Shown here piece by piece: positions 6,952 to 17,500 of a stretch of 52,056 bases of DNA (the first letter of the stretch is position 1; the number at the start of each line of letters is the position of its first letter). The stretch spans positions 1 through 52,056 of IMG/VR virus record IMGVR_UViG_3300042566_000050. One strand, 5' to 3'. The stretch comes from a virus. A program made the position numbers and the translations under genes. The notes under the pieces were generated by a model, which searched no databases, had not been told where the DNA came from, and was given only the letters and a program-made list of their open reading frames with translations.

Positions 6952-7935
6952 ATGAGTAACATTACTATGTTCAGCCCCTCAAACGTGCCCTCATTCGCTA
7001 AGAATGCAGAGTTATCCGCAACCACTTTGGCTCTGGCCGGTAACGTGAACGCCGGTGGTGGCATGAAGCGCGTCTCCATCAAGGGCGGTGTGTTCCGCCT
7101 GCTCTCAAGCGGCAAGGAGATTGCCGCGATTGACGAGCGCTTCTTGGACGTCATCATCGTGAAAGCCGCCCCCAAGGTCAGCCGTATTTTCTACGCTGGT
7201 GGCTACGACAAGGATGCGGCTGCAGCCGCCCCTGACTGCACCTCTGGTGACGGTGAGAAGCCAGATGCAGGCGTTCGCAACAAGCAGTCCTCAAGCTGTG
7301 CCACATGCCCACAGAACATCGCTGGGTCAGGTACAGGTCAGAGCCGTGCATGCCGCTACCAACAGCGCTTGGCTGTGGTGTTGGCCAACAACCCCGAGGG
7401 TGATGTGTTGCAAGTGACTTTGCCTGCGACTTCTATCTTCGGCAAGGAAGACGGCGAGAAGCGCCCACTGCAGGCATACGCCCGTTACATGGCGGCTCAG
7501 ACTCCTCCAGTGAACTTGGACTCCATCGTGACACGTATGAAGTTCGACACCAAGGCGGAGTCTCCCAAGTTGTTCTTCGCCCCTGTGCGTTGGTTGACTG
7601 AAGATGAGTACGAGACCGCGCAAGATCAGGCCAAGTCCAAGGACGCTGAGAAGGCCGTGGCTGTTACCCCTGCCTCTGCTGATGGCGTTGCCGCCCCTGC
7701 ACCGCTGGCCATTGAAGGCAAGCGTCCTACCACCAAGCCTATGGGCGAGATGATGGACGAAGACGAGGCAGAAGCCGTGGCCGAAGTCAAAGCCGCCAAG
7801 CCTAAGAAAGCCAAGCCTGTTGAGGTGGAAGCCGAAGAGGAGCCCGAAGTTCGTAAAGCGCCAGCCAAGGTTGAGTCAGTACCTGCCAAGAAGGGTAAGC
7901 TGGCCGACATCGTTGCTGATTGGGATGACGAGTAA
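6952..7935 (+). CDS. probable ssDNA-binding protein with four-Cys site and acidic tail
   Basis: A 327-residue protein. Residues 1-90 are strand-rich with KRVSIKGGVFRLL. Then C96, C116, C119 and C134 (pattern C...CxxC...C) form a likely zinc site next to a basic RACRYQQRLAV helix. Residues 215-310 are a flexible A/P/E/K-rich linker, and the protein ends in the acidic ADIVADWDDE. A folded core with an acidic end is typical of phage single-stranded DNA-binding proteins such as T7 gp2.5 and T4 gp32, in which the tail recruits polymerase and helicase. This is inference from architecture and position. I use ATG 6952; TTG 6940 is an in-frame alternative just after the upstream stop. Confidence 0.55.
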   Translation: MSNITMFSPSNVPSFAKNAELSATTLALAGNVNAGGGMKRVSIKGGVFRLLSSGKEIAAIDERFLDVIIVKAAPKVSRIFYAGGYDKDAAAAAPDCTSGDGEKPDAGVRNKQSSSCATCPQNIAGSGTGQSRACRYQQRLAVVLANNPEGDVLQVTLPATSIFGKEDGEKRPLQAYARYMAAQTPPVNLDSIVTRMKFDTKAESPKLFFAPVRWLTEDEYETAQDQAKSKDAEKAVAVTPASADGVAAPAPLAIEGKRPTTKPMGEMMDEDEAEAVAEVKAAKPKKAKPVEVEAEEEPEVRKAPAKVESVPAKKGKLADIVADWDDE

Positions 7936-7945
7936 TTAAAGGTTT

Positions 7946-8053
7946 CGCTAGGCCGCAGTCGGCGGTCGCATTGCGTGTGCCGGGGGGCTCCATCCTCGTT
8001 AAAAAATGACTCACATGCACACGACTGCGTTTCCCGTTCTGCGTGTCCTAGCG
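7946..8053 (+). ncRNA. candidate structured RNA / leader in the 7936-8069 gap
   Basis: The 134-base gap before the helix-turn-helix gene holds nested inverted repeats: CGCTAGG (7946-7952) with CCTAGCG (8047-8053), CGCAGTCG (7954-7961) with CGACTGCG (8022-8029), and GTGTGC (7975-7980) with GCACAC (8017-8022). The last two share base 8022 but are otherwise colinear, giving a long stem with a 13-base bulge. There is no U-run, so it is not a plain terminator. A 17-codon frame (8006-8059) lies inside but lacks a ribosome site. It may be a leader controlling the downstream genes, a processing site or a free RNA. It does not look like a tRNA. Confidence 0.4.
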
Positions 8054-8069
8054 CCTTAACAAAACCACT

Positions 8070-8363
8070 ATGGCCTACTCACAAAAAATCATTGACGACG
8101 TAGCGAAGACCCCCAAGTCTCTGGGCAACCAGCTTGGGCGTTGGGCGATTCATCTTGACTTTCCCGTCACGAAGATTGCCTATGCGCTTGGCGTCTCTCG
8201 ACAGACTGTATACAACTGGTTTACAGGCACGGAAGTGTTTGTGGCCTATCGTAACCGCGTCGAATTCTTAACCAAAATAATGCAGACCTCTCGCACAGCA
8301 GACGAGGCATGGAGAAAAATATGTACGGAATACAACCTAGATCCCTCACCACGCAAGAACTGA
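8070..8363 (+). CDS. helix-turn-helix DNA-binding protein
   Basis: A 97-residue protein with a helix-turn-helix at about residues 31-53: PVTKIAYALGVSRQTVYNWF, with the usual A-x-x-x-G-V-S spacing of Cro/XRE or transposase-type domains. A C-terminal helix (RVEFLTKIMQ) could dimerise. It is the first gene after the structured gap at 7936-8069, so it could bind there or be controlled by it. In this lytic-looking genome it is more likely an early-to-late regulator than a lysogeny repressor. Its end overlaps the next gene by 43 bases. Confidence 0.75.
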   Translation: MAYSQKIIDDVAKTPKSLGNQLGRWAIHLDFPVTKIAYALGVSRQTVYNWFTGTEVFVAYRNRVEFLTKIMQTSRTADEAWRKICTEYNLDPSPRKN

Positions 8364-8506
8364 TTCGGTTTTGCGCTGAACTCATAGAACTGCCCGCAGG
8401 CATGCCCAAAGACTGGCAACAAGAAGTCCTGCGTCGCTTGACGGTGCTGGCTCCGCCTGATGAAGCCCTAGTTAAAGACGCTAAACAGCTCGACCTGTTC
8501 CAGTAA
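8321..8506 (+). CDS. 61-aa protein ending in a beta-clamp-binding motif
   Basis: A small helical protein whose last six residues are QLDLFQ. The pentapeptide QL(S/D)LF is the consensus by which bacterial polymerases and partners bind the DnaN sliding clamp, and here it is an exact match at residues 56-60, exposed at the C-terminus. The body (TTQELIRFCAELIELPAGM, DWQQEVLRRLTVL) is two helices of unknown type. I choose ATG 8321 because GGAG at 8311-8314 lies six bases upstream. ATG 8309 is an alternative. The gene overlaps the helix-turn-helix gene and precedes the primase. It may capture the host clamp for the phage replisome or block host replication. Confidence 0.65.
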   Translation: MYGIQPRSLTTQELIRFCAELIELPAGMPKDWQQEVLRRLTVLAPPDEALVKDAKQLDLFQ

Positions 8507-8523
8507 CCCAACCAAGGACTTCA

Positions 8524-11415
8524 ATGACCCCGCTTGAGTTTTTAGCGGTTGTTCTGCCGCCGCCAGTATTTGGCAACTATTGCGTAGCAGAGCTTACTAG
8601 GACAAAAGAGCACGTCTTTGTGGACTCGCTCGATCAAACAACAGCGCACATCAAGCGCTGGCACGACAACAAGTGTGACGTTTACTTTGCCTTGGCCACC
8701 TTTAGCGAAGACAACAACCGCACTGCCGCCAACGCTCGGTACGTTAAATCCCTGTTCATTGACATGGATGGGTATGCCACAAAGAAAGATGCCGCACTTG
8801 CGCTCAATGCGTTCTTGGAGAAGACTGGCCTAGATGCGTTGGGTACGCCCTACGTGGTGGCGTCTGGTGGCGGCTTGCACTGCTACTGGCCACTGCAGGA
8901 GGCTTTGCCTATCGACTCATGGAAGCCTGTGGCCGAGAACTTTAAACGCCTGTGCAAACAGGAAGAACTGGCCATCGACATGACTGTGACGGCGGATGCC
9001 GCCCGTGTCTTGCGTGTGCCTGAGACGACCAACTTTAAGAAGAAGTACGCAACGCCGCGCCCCGTGCGCATACTGACTGAAGGCGATGTGTTCAACTTCG
9101 ACGACATAGCGGCCATCATCAGGGAAAAGCTTGTCGGTTCGGTCTATGAGGCGCAAGCCCCAAGGCTTGACTTGCCCGGCTCCCGTCCTTCGGCTGCCTC
9201 CACTTCCCCGACCAGTGTCAAACTCTTTGAAAACAGCGTAACCAAGTTCAAACCAATTTGGCTGGCCACGCAAAACGATCGGGGTTGCAACCAGCTTGCG
9301 CACTACGTTGAGCATGCTCAGGAAGAAGGCATGGAGCCGATCTGGCGTGGTCTTCTGTCATGGACTAAAGTCTGTGAGGACGGCAACCGTGCGGCTGTGT
9401 GGCTAAGCAAGATGCACCCGTACGAGCCAGAGCGTATGAACCAGAAGCTGCAAAGCATCAAGGGTCCGTACCCCTGCATCAAGATGGATAGCGAGAACCC
9501 CGGTGTATGCCCGTCATGCACACATTGGGGCAAGATCACCAACCCGCTGATACTTGGCCGTGAATTGGCAGTCGAGGTTGAGGAGAAAGAGATTGAGGTA
9601 GCGCTGTCTGCTGAAAGCTCGAGTTCCTTAAAAGAAACCATCAAGGTCATGCGCCCAACACCACCACGCGGCTATGCCTATGGCGCAAATGGTGGCACGT
9701 TCATGGAGCGCACAGTAGAAGACGAAGAAGGCAACAAGGCCAAGAAGCAGGTCATGTTGTTGCCCTACGAACTGTTCGTTGTTGACATCCTCAACAGCAA
9801 CGGGGATCACACAGTGCACATGATAGCGCTCAAGCCTGAAGGTGCAGTGAACGTGACTATGGCTCAGAAGGCTGTGGTCAGTAAAGACGAGACAGTCAAA
9901 GCACTGGCTAGTCAAAACATCGTGGCCGCTTTTGGCCACGGCAACGATAAAAACCTATTTGAATATGTGAGGGCATGCGTGGAAGAAGCTAGCACAAGCA
10001 GACCAGCTATAAAGGTCCCTGACAGCTACGGCTGGCAGGCAGATAACACATACGTCTATGCAGGGCGTATCTTCAGTAAGGGTAAACCCCCAGTCAAAGT
10101 CCCGATGCCGGGTCTTGAGAACATCACAGTAAACACCGAACCCAAGGGAACCATTGAGGCATGGCGTGACTTCATTAACATGCTGATTGCCAAGAAGATG
10201 TGGGGACACCTTGCTGTGATCCTTGCCGGTGCTGGGTCGCCATTCATGCGCTTTACAGGCATCTACGGCATGACATACCACTGTGCATCAACTGAGTCCG
10301 GTACAGGTAAGACCTTGTCTTTGGAAGCTGCAGCATCTGTATGGGGACACCCGACCCACTACCGCACAGGCAAGAGCACATCTCCTGTGGCCATGCAACA
10401 GCGCTTGGGCTTGCTCAACAGCCACCCACTCATTACCGATGAGATCACCGCCAAGAACCGAGCCGCTCCTGAGTGGTTGCCTGAGTTCCTGCTTGATATG
10501 ACCGAAGGCCGTGGCAAGGAGCGTATGGAGTCTGGCTCCAACAAAGAGCGCTTGAACTTGTCTACATGGATGACTACCTGCCTGATGTCTTCCAACACCC
10601 ACGTTGTGGACTACCTGACTGGCGGTCGTGACCACTCTTCGGAAGGTGAACTGCGCCGCTTGCTTGAGTTTACGTTTGAAGAAGCGCTGGCATGGGAGCC
10701 CCATGAGATTGAGATCATCAAGTCCTTGCAGTACAACTATGGCGTGGCTGGCTACAAGTTGGTCGAGTACATGGTTGAGCATGTGGATGAGTTCCCAACA
10801 TCTGTACGCGAAGCAGTAGCCGCCATGTACACAGAGTTCAACGCCACCAACGATGAGCGCTTCTGGATGGCTGGTATCGGAACCGCAGTCCATGCCCGCA
10901 ATGCTTTCAAAGCCGCTGGCATTGTGGATATCCCCCTGCGCCCCGTACTGAACGCTTTCAAGAAGGTCGTGGCATCTATGCGCGCTAGCATGAAGCACAG
11001 CCTGCGCACTGCTGAAGATGTGCTGAACTCCTACACTCGTGACAGCTACGGCAACTTTGTGGTGATTAAACCCAGCACTGGCGGTCTTATGGCTGAACTC
11101 GGTAGCGGCCAGATCATTGACCAGACTATCACACGCAACAAGATTCTTGGGCGTGTGGAGCACGGCATAACGCCCGGCTACATTGACTACTTCATTGAGG
11201 AGACACTGCTCAAGTCCTATTGCGCTTCCATGAGTTTCGGTTACGCTTCATTCAAGCGCCAGCTTGAGGATACGTTCCAGATCGAGTATCTTAGGAAGAA
11301 CATGACAGCCAAGACCAAAGGCCCCGCGATGCGGGTTCCTGCAATGCGCGTCAGGCGTAAGATGGACGAAATAGATGAAAGTATCATCAATCCACTTCCC
11401 GTGGGAGAAACTTGA
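8524..11415 (+). CDS. primase-helicase (AEP-like primase + P-loop helicase)
   Basis: A 963-residue fusion. The N-terminal third looks like an archaeo-eukaryotic-type primase: FIDMDG with D80 and D82 as metal ligands, SGGGLH (114-119), IDMTVTADAARVLRVP (151-166) with a further acidic residue and an arginine, and FKKKY after it. Cysteines around 317-331 (including CPSC) may form a zinc knuckle. The C-terminal two thirds hold a P-loop ATPase with ESGTGKTL near 591-598 and Walker B-like LITDEIT near 636-642, of the DUF927 type found in mobile-element and phage primases. It should prime and unwind at the fork for the family A polymerase. Its end overlaps the next small gene by 41 bases. Confidence 0.85.
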   Translation: MTPLEFLAVVLPPPVFGNYCVAELTRTKEHVFVDSLDQTTAHIKRWHDNKCDVYFALATFSEDNNRTAANARYVKSLFIDMDGYATKKDAALALNAFLEKTGLDALGTPYVVASGGGLHCYWPLQEALPIDSWKPVAENFKRLCKQEELAIDMTVTADAARVLRVPETTNFKKKYATPRPVRILTEGDVFNFDDIAAIIREKLVGSVYEAQAPRLDLPGSRPSAASTSPTSVKLFENSVTKFKPIWLATQNDRGCNQLAHYVEHAQEEGMEPIWRGLLSWTKVCEDGNRAAVWLSKMHPYEPERMNQKLQSIKGPYPCIKMDSENPGVCPSCTHWGKITNPLILGRELAVEVEEKEIEVALSAESSSSLKETIKVMRPTPPRGYAYGANGGTFMERTVEDEEGNKAKKQVMLLPYELFVVDILNSNGDHTVHMIALKPEGAVNVTMAQKAVVSKDETVKALASQNIVAAFGHGNDKNLFEYVRACVEEASTSRPAIKVPDSYGWQADNTYVYAGRIFSKGKPPVKVPMPGLENITVNTEPKGTIEAWRDFINMLIAKKMWGHLAVILAGAGSPFMRFTGIYGMTYHCASTESGTGKTLSLEAAASVWGHPTHYRTGKSTSPVAMQQRLGLLNSHPLITDEITAKNRAAPEWLPEFLLDMTEGRGKERMESGSNKERLNLSTWMTTCLMSSNTHVVDYLTGGRDHSSEGELRRLLEFTFEEALAWEPHEIEIIKSLQYNYGVAGYKLVEYMVEHVDEFPTSVREAVAAMYTEFNATNDERFWMAGIGTAVHARNAFKAAGIVDIPLRPVLNAFKKVVASMRASMKHSLRTAEDVLNSYTRDSYGNFVVIKPSTGGLMAELGSGQIIDQTITRNKILGRVEHGITPGYIDYFIEETLLKSYCASMSFGYASFKRQLEDTFQIEYLRKNMTAKTKGPAMRVPAMRVRRKMDEIDESIINPLPVGET

Positions 11416-11575
11416 GAAGGGGCAGGGGTTCTTTATCCCCTGCCTAGACCATGCCGCCATGCGTGAGCTTGGCTTAAAGAAAGCAGTCCTTTGCCGCATA
11501 CTAGATGCCCGTGCTATCACGGGCATCCACAACGGCTTTACTGGGGTACTGTTCTATCGACCGCCCCGCGCATAG
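11375..11575 (+). CDS. small phage protein, 66 aa
   Basis: A short protein with FPWEKLEKGQGFFIP near the start and GFTGVLFYRPP at the end. That W-x-x-L-x-x-G-x-x-F-F-x-P...YR layout recurs in short phage proteins of unknown function, possibly DNA-binding. It starts inside the primase end and runs 38 bases past the stop of the convergent 2918-residue gene. Two perfect hairpins lie inside it, so its codons are doubly constrained. There is no obvious ribosome site, so translation may depend on coupling to the primase. Confidence 0.6.
   Translation: MKVSSIHFPWEKLEKGQGFFIPCLDHAAMRELGLKKAVLCRILDARAITGIHNGFTGVLFYRPPRA
11421..11444. terminator. perfect 8-bp hairpin just after the primase stop
   Basis: GGCAGGGG (11421-11428) pairs with CCCCTGCC (11437-11444) across an eight-base loop. 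It begins six bases after the primase stop and lies in the convergent zone. No U-run follows on either strand, so a classic intrinsic terminator is not supported. It may slow polymerase, protect RNA 3' ends or act with Rho. Confidence 0.35.
11504..11527. terminator. perfect 10-bp hairpin at the convergent gene junction
   Basis: GATGCCCGTG (11504-11513) pairs perfectly with CACGGGCATC (11518-11527) around a CTAT loop. It lies 11 bases beyond the stop of the 2918-residue gene on the minus strand and inside the 66-residue plus-strand gene. It lacks a U-run in both directions. The position suggests it ends or stabilises the late transcript, with an equal effect on the early transcript. Confidence 0.4.
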
Positions 11576-14500
11576 TGTCAGCGTACCTGATTTTGATCTT
11601 GCGAATCTCATCAAGACGTTCACGCTTTTGCTCAGGGGTCAGGTTGGATGCGCGGATGGCTCTCTCGTACTGGGTCAACTCTCCCATAGTCGATGTGAAG
11701 TCGTGCGCAATCTCTCCAGCCGCATACTCATTGGCTTTGGTGTTGATGAGTTCCAAGGCCTTGGCCTTTTCACCGCGCTCAATCAAATCATCCACAGTAG
11801 ACTTGACCTTGGAAAACTCGTTCATGCGGTCGTAGGCCATGTTGATAATGCCGCCAGCATCGTTTGGCTGGAACACAGTGCCCACTACAGGCATCTCTGA
11901 CAGGCGCTTGAACGCTTTCTCAGGTGAGTCGGACTTACCAAACGGCATACTGATAGCCTGCAAGAACGCCAAGCCTAGCGAACCGGTATAGCCCTGCACC
12001 AATTGCTCAAGGATAATCGGAGATACGCCAGCCGTCGCGCCTATGCTCTTGGCAATCTGTGAGGTATTCTCACGGAACTGTGCTTCAGGCAACAACTTCT
12101 GCTCGTGGGGAGACATGATGTCGCGTCCTGTGTAGAACGACTTGCCAAGGCCAGCTTCGATGGCTGGGCGCATTGCCTGTGGGATGCCGAAGGAAGAACC
12201 GCCGGGTATTGTGTTGAGCAAGATTTGACGGAAAGCTTGCACCGCTTGCTCGCCACCGCGCTCATTTACCATGGTGTTGTACAACGCTTCTGGCAACGCC
12301 TTGAAGATGTAACCAATCTCAAACGGAATCGGTAAGCGCACAGCCTCTTCTACGCCGGGTATACGCACAAACCAGTTGCCGTACTTCTGCTCAGGTGTAG
12401 CGTTCTGGTAGGCTTCGTCGTCCTGCATCATGGCAGCATACGCAAGGGTGCCGGCAGCAATCATCAAGCCACGAGTCAACAGCTTCTCTTGAACCTTTAA
12501 CCGCTCATTGAAAGGCATCTTGCCAGTCATGGACTTGTACAGCACGTTCAGACCTTGAATCTGTGCGTTAAAGAACGGGATCAATGAGTTGGCCATGTGA
12601 ATGCTAGGGGAAGCACCGCGCTTGGTAAAGTTCATTGACTCAAGCGCCATGTACGTGGCTTCCATCTCAGACAAGCCTTGCTTGATGTAGCTGTTGTACT
12701 GGGCACGACGTGACAACGCGTCAGCTTCCATAGAGATGCTTTCGGCCTTAGACACAAAGTCAGACCAGCCACTCTTGCCAGAGGCGATGCGGCGCATGAT
12801 GTCGGTAATATCTGCCGCACCACCCGTGAACACCTGACCGCCTGTAATGCCTCGGCTTTCAAGCGTGCCTTTGGTTGCACTACCAATCTGTCTGAGCGCT
12901 CCAGTAACGGGAAAGAAATCGGCTCCGGACAGCAACGGGGCAGCCAGCGAATCACGGAACAACTGACGAGCCGCGTACACAGGCGTTGCTGTAACGGCTT
13001 TGCGCAAGAAAGAGGCAGGAGCTGCCAGTACACGCAAAGCAAACGGCATCTGGGTTGGGATACCTTCCATGCCCTTGACCAAAATGTCAGCTGGCACGCC
13101 TGCTCTATCGGTGTCGACTTGGGCGAAGCGGTCTTCTCCGTCTACCTTGAATTTGATAACGTCAGGGCCAGAGATAGCCTTGTCCGTAATCTTTGCCATG
13201 TCCATGTTCTTCAACTCAAACACAGCGTTCTTTGTGGCCAAGTTACGCAAAGCCATATCCACCATCATGTTGGTGTTTTGCACAGAGCTGACCATGAAGT
13301 CCATGATAGGTGCGTCACCGCCCACCAACTCTTGCAAGTAAGGCTGCTCTTTGATATTGCCAATACGGATTGGGTTTTCTCCACCAATCATCAGCTCAAC
13401 AACGCCATTGCGCTCGCGGTAGAACGGGATGTAGTCGTTGCTCTTGAGCAAGGCCTCTGCGTCGGCTTTACGGATAGCGCCAGCAGAAACGGCAAAATTT
13501 ACCAGACCTCGGTTGTACTCGTTGTACTCTTGGCGAGCACGCTCAAACACATCCTTAATTGTCTTGTTGCCTTCAACTGTGGCCAGTACTCGGTCAAGTT
13601 CTGCTTGGGTAATTGTGCCGCTGAAGTTCAGCTTATCTAAGCCAACACGCTTTGCACGCAAAGCCGCCATGTAAGAAGTAAACGCACGGCTCGCATTATC
13701 GGCACCGCCCATAACATCAGAGGCTCCTTTGAGAATCTCGGACACACCACGCAGGCTTGCGCCGGGTCGGCTCTCAATCAGGTACTCTTTTTGGCCGTCA
13801 GCACGAACTTTCTCCACAATCTGTAGAGCGCCGTTAGCCGCGGACTGAGCCACAAAGTTCATGCGCTGGTCATACATGCGCAAGTAGTACATCATCTGGA
13901 TGCCCTTGAGCTTGTCCATGACTTTAGACAGACGCTCAAATCCAGCAAAGCGATCGACCAGCTGAGTCTCAAACGCCAAACCTGTAGCGTTAACCTTGAT
14001 GCTTTCGCTCCAAGTCTTCTGACGGGCAACCATCTTGTTAGAGATGTCCACAATGTCATCAAACTCAGAGTCACGCGCACGGTTCAGCCTTGGCTGGTCC
14101 AGCGTCATGTCGGCTTCGGTAGGTCGTGGCACCTTAGTCATCAAGCGGTCAACGGCGGCAATAGCCGCTTCGCTCATGTTGGTTGGAGTCTTCACGCCAA
14201 GCAAGCGCAAAATGACGCTCTTGAAAGCATCCCACATGTACTTAAGCGTCCAAGGCTTGGACTGCATGTAAGTGCGCAACTTAGGACTTGTCAGTGCCTC
14301 TGCCGCAAACTCATTCAAGCTGGTGACCAGCTCGGGGTAAGGCATGCTCTTGTCTGCCTTGAGTGCGTTGTATATAGCGACAAGTTCTTTCTTGGCGGCC
14401 AACTGCTCAGGAGTCAATTGGTCTTCTGGCAAATTAAGCACACGCTCAACACCGGCGTGAACGCCTTCGTGCAAAGCTGTCTGCTCATTCAAACCATAGG

Positions 14501-17500
14501 TTTTGTCCAGTTCAATGAACGAGCCATTAGACGCGGCAGTTCCGTACACGGCTTCGCCGTTGTCACCACGCAAGTCGTCAACCAAGCGCACTTCAGTATT
14601 ACCAAGAAGCATCTTTAAGCGTTCAGCAATCGCTCTGTTGATCTCATCGTTGGTACTTGTGCTGATGTTCTGCATGATTGCAGCAGCGCTCTTCTCGGTA
14701 TCGACTTCGTCTTTTAGCGCGGGGCCTTGGGAAGATGTTGCGGCAAGCTGTAACAGTTTCTTGGTAGATGGCTGAATCTTAGTGATGTTACCCAGCGAAG
14801 CCAGTTCGTCACGCTTGGCTTCAATTTCTGCGGCAATACGTGCCTGATTACCAGTAAGTTTGTTTACACGCGCAGTGTCCCCAGCGGCTGTGGCCGTTTC
14901 CAAAGCTGCATCATTGCGTCTGTCCAAGTCTTCCAAGTAGTTAAGCCTGTCCGTGATGCGCTGCAACTCGGTGTCTTTGTTGGCTTGTCTCTGGGCTTGC
15001 TTGCTTGTTATCGGACGTGTCTGACCAGACTGGGTAACTTTGTTCTGGGTAGACAGTTTGCGCTCTTCTGTGGTCGTCACGTCACCCGTGCGCACATTAC
15101 CTGCCGTAACAGTTTTCTTAACCACAGGGCCAATCTTGCGTGCGTCAAGGCGTGTGCCGGGAAGAACTGACTCGGTCTCGGTTCCAAGCTGGATGTTCTT
15201 ACGGGTAATACCTGTTTGTGCTGACAGTTTGTCAAGCAACTGTTGCTTCTCGCGCTTGGCTTTGTTCAGCTCTTTAATACGTGATGTGCGCAGTTCTGGG
15301 CTAATGCCAGATTCTTGGCTAGACGTTGTGCGGTTCTTGATGTTCTCTTCAACTTTGGCTAAGCGCTTCTGTGCAGACTCCATGACGGCGGCGGCAACAG
15401 ACTGGATAGGGTTACCAGCAAGGTCGTACTCAACTTCGTTGGAGAAGATTCGGCTAATGGTTTGTTCAGCATCGCCAAGGCGTTCTTTAGCGTCTTCCGC
15501 GTCTTTCTTTTCTTTCTCCAATTGCCCACGCATGCTGACCACATCACCCAGCATGGCTTCATAGTCGGCAATGTTGCGGGAGTAAATCTCAAGCTCCACC
15601 TTGTTTGCAATTGCCCACTTCTTATCTTCTTTGGCTTTGGCAAGATGCTCGTTAATCAGACGCTCATCTTTAACCAACTGCTCCAACTCGGTGTTAGCTT
15701 GGTCAATAGTGGCATCCAGATCAGCATACGCTTCGGGCGTAGCGTTAAGTTTTTCTGCCAGCTTACGGCGTTTGTCAAAGGAGATGCGCTCCCCTTCCAA
15801 AGAAGCCAAACGGTTGTTACGCTCGTTCTCAATACGCTTGACTTCAGCGTCACGGTTTTCTCTATCCAGTTGTGTTTCTGGCGTTACAGGGAAACCTTCT
15901 CTGCGGCCAAGCATGAACTTGTTGATGGCGTTCTGCGCCATCTTTTCAATGTTCCTTGCGGCATCAGCAACAGGCCCCAGCGCTCTAACCAAATCTTTTT
16001 CAAGGTCGGTTGCGGCGCGGATTGTGATGCCGGTAGTAGAGTCTTCACTAAAGCGGTGGTTGATTTTGTAGTCGGTAACGCCCAACTCGGAACGCAATTT
16101 GTCAATGTCAGCTTGCTGCTCGGCAATACGCTTCTCAGACTCTTCAACAAGATTCTGCGCAGTACTAATTTCCTGTCGAGCTTTTTTAAGCGCCGTTCTG
16201 TTTTGAACGTTTCTGTCTTGTGTGTTCTTGGCCAAGGTAAGCGCAAGCCCTGCGTCAAGCATGTTCTGACTAAGGCCGTCAAACTTAGCAATTTCAGCTT
16301 GCAGTTGCATCTGCAAGTTAAGGTCTTGATCCAAAAACTTAACGATGCGTGACTGTGACTGGTTCAGTGCATACAACCTGCGCCACTTGGTAGTAGCGTC
16401 AATAACGGCTTGCTGTGCGGCCAAAACTTTCTTTGTTTCTTTAATGCCGCGGAAGGCTTCGTCAAACGTAACGCCTTCTTTAACTTCCTTGACCTGCTGA
16501 GCCAGCCTTTCACCTTCGCCCTTGTGGACGGTCATGTAAGTCTGCTTGATTGCGGTAGCAAGTTTTTCTTTAGCTTCCAACACTTCTTGCAGGGCGGCTT
16601 CTTCTTTGCCTGTGAAGTTGTTTACGTTGGCTGCAATGGCTTTGCTGATGTCTTCGGACGTCTTGATTGAGAACTCAAGCGCGGTGGCGGCTTGAATGTA
16701 CTGTGCCTGCAAACCAAAAAGCTCGGAGTCCAAACGATTCACAAGCTGACGCTGGTTTTCCTGAGCTTCTTTAAGCATCTGCTGCGCGGTTTCTAACTCA
16801 CGCTTTTGCTGGGCCAAATCACCAGCGTTCATTTGCTTCAGTTGCTCAAGCTGGGCTTCTTTGTCAGCACGAATCTTGTCGTACTTTTCCACCATTGCAT
16901 CGCTCTGTTTGCGCAGGGCGGCAGCTTTGTTAGAGAAAACACGAACGCGGTCAAGCAATCGGGTCAGGGTAGGACGGCCAAGGCCAATAGCCGAGCGCAT
17001 CTGTTGCAGGGCATCAGAACCAAGGAACTTATCGAACTCAGCGTAGTTGGCAAACTTGTAACCGCTGTACTCTTTGTCGCTAAACAAGTCTTCTTGAATA
17101 GCTGTAACAGGCTTAGCGGCTGTGCCCCACGCAGTTTCGCGGGTCTGTACGTCTGTCTCAGACAACTTTGCACGCTCAATAGCGTCAAGCCTTTCTTCTA
17201 CTCGGTCACGGAACTCTTTGCTTTCTTGGCCAATGCTGACGCTATACAACCATTGTGAAATGTCGTCGGCCAAAGTCGTAGGCAAAGTTCCACGGCGGCT
17301 AGGAGGCAGTGCTGTCTCTTCTCCAACAGCGGCGTTGGCCTGTACTTCACGCCAGTTATCCCCAATACGGGCAGCTAGTTTGCGTACTTCTGGAGAAGTC
17401 TTGTCGTTGGCCAGCGTGCCATCCAACTGCTTGAGCAGGGCTTCTGGTGAAGTTGTCTCAGGCGCATAAGTGCGGGTAACGCCGGGGCCTTCTGGAGAAA

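Noticed and set aside
8006-8059. 17-codon leader peptide in the structured gap
   Set aside because: No ribosome site before its ATG and no run of one amino acid that would suggest attenuation. Kept only as a note.
7936-8069. tRNA gene in the largest early gap
   Set aside because: The stems do not form a cloverleaf and no T-loop GGTTCGA-type block is at the right place. No tRNA was found elsewhere in the gaps.
8070-8363. Lysogeny repressor
   Set aside because: No integrase, attachment site, excisionase or divergent promoter region was seen. A helix-turn-helix alone does not support lysogeny.
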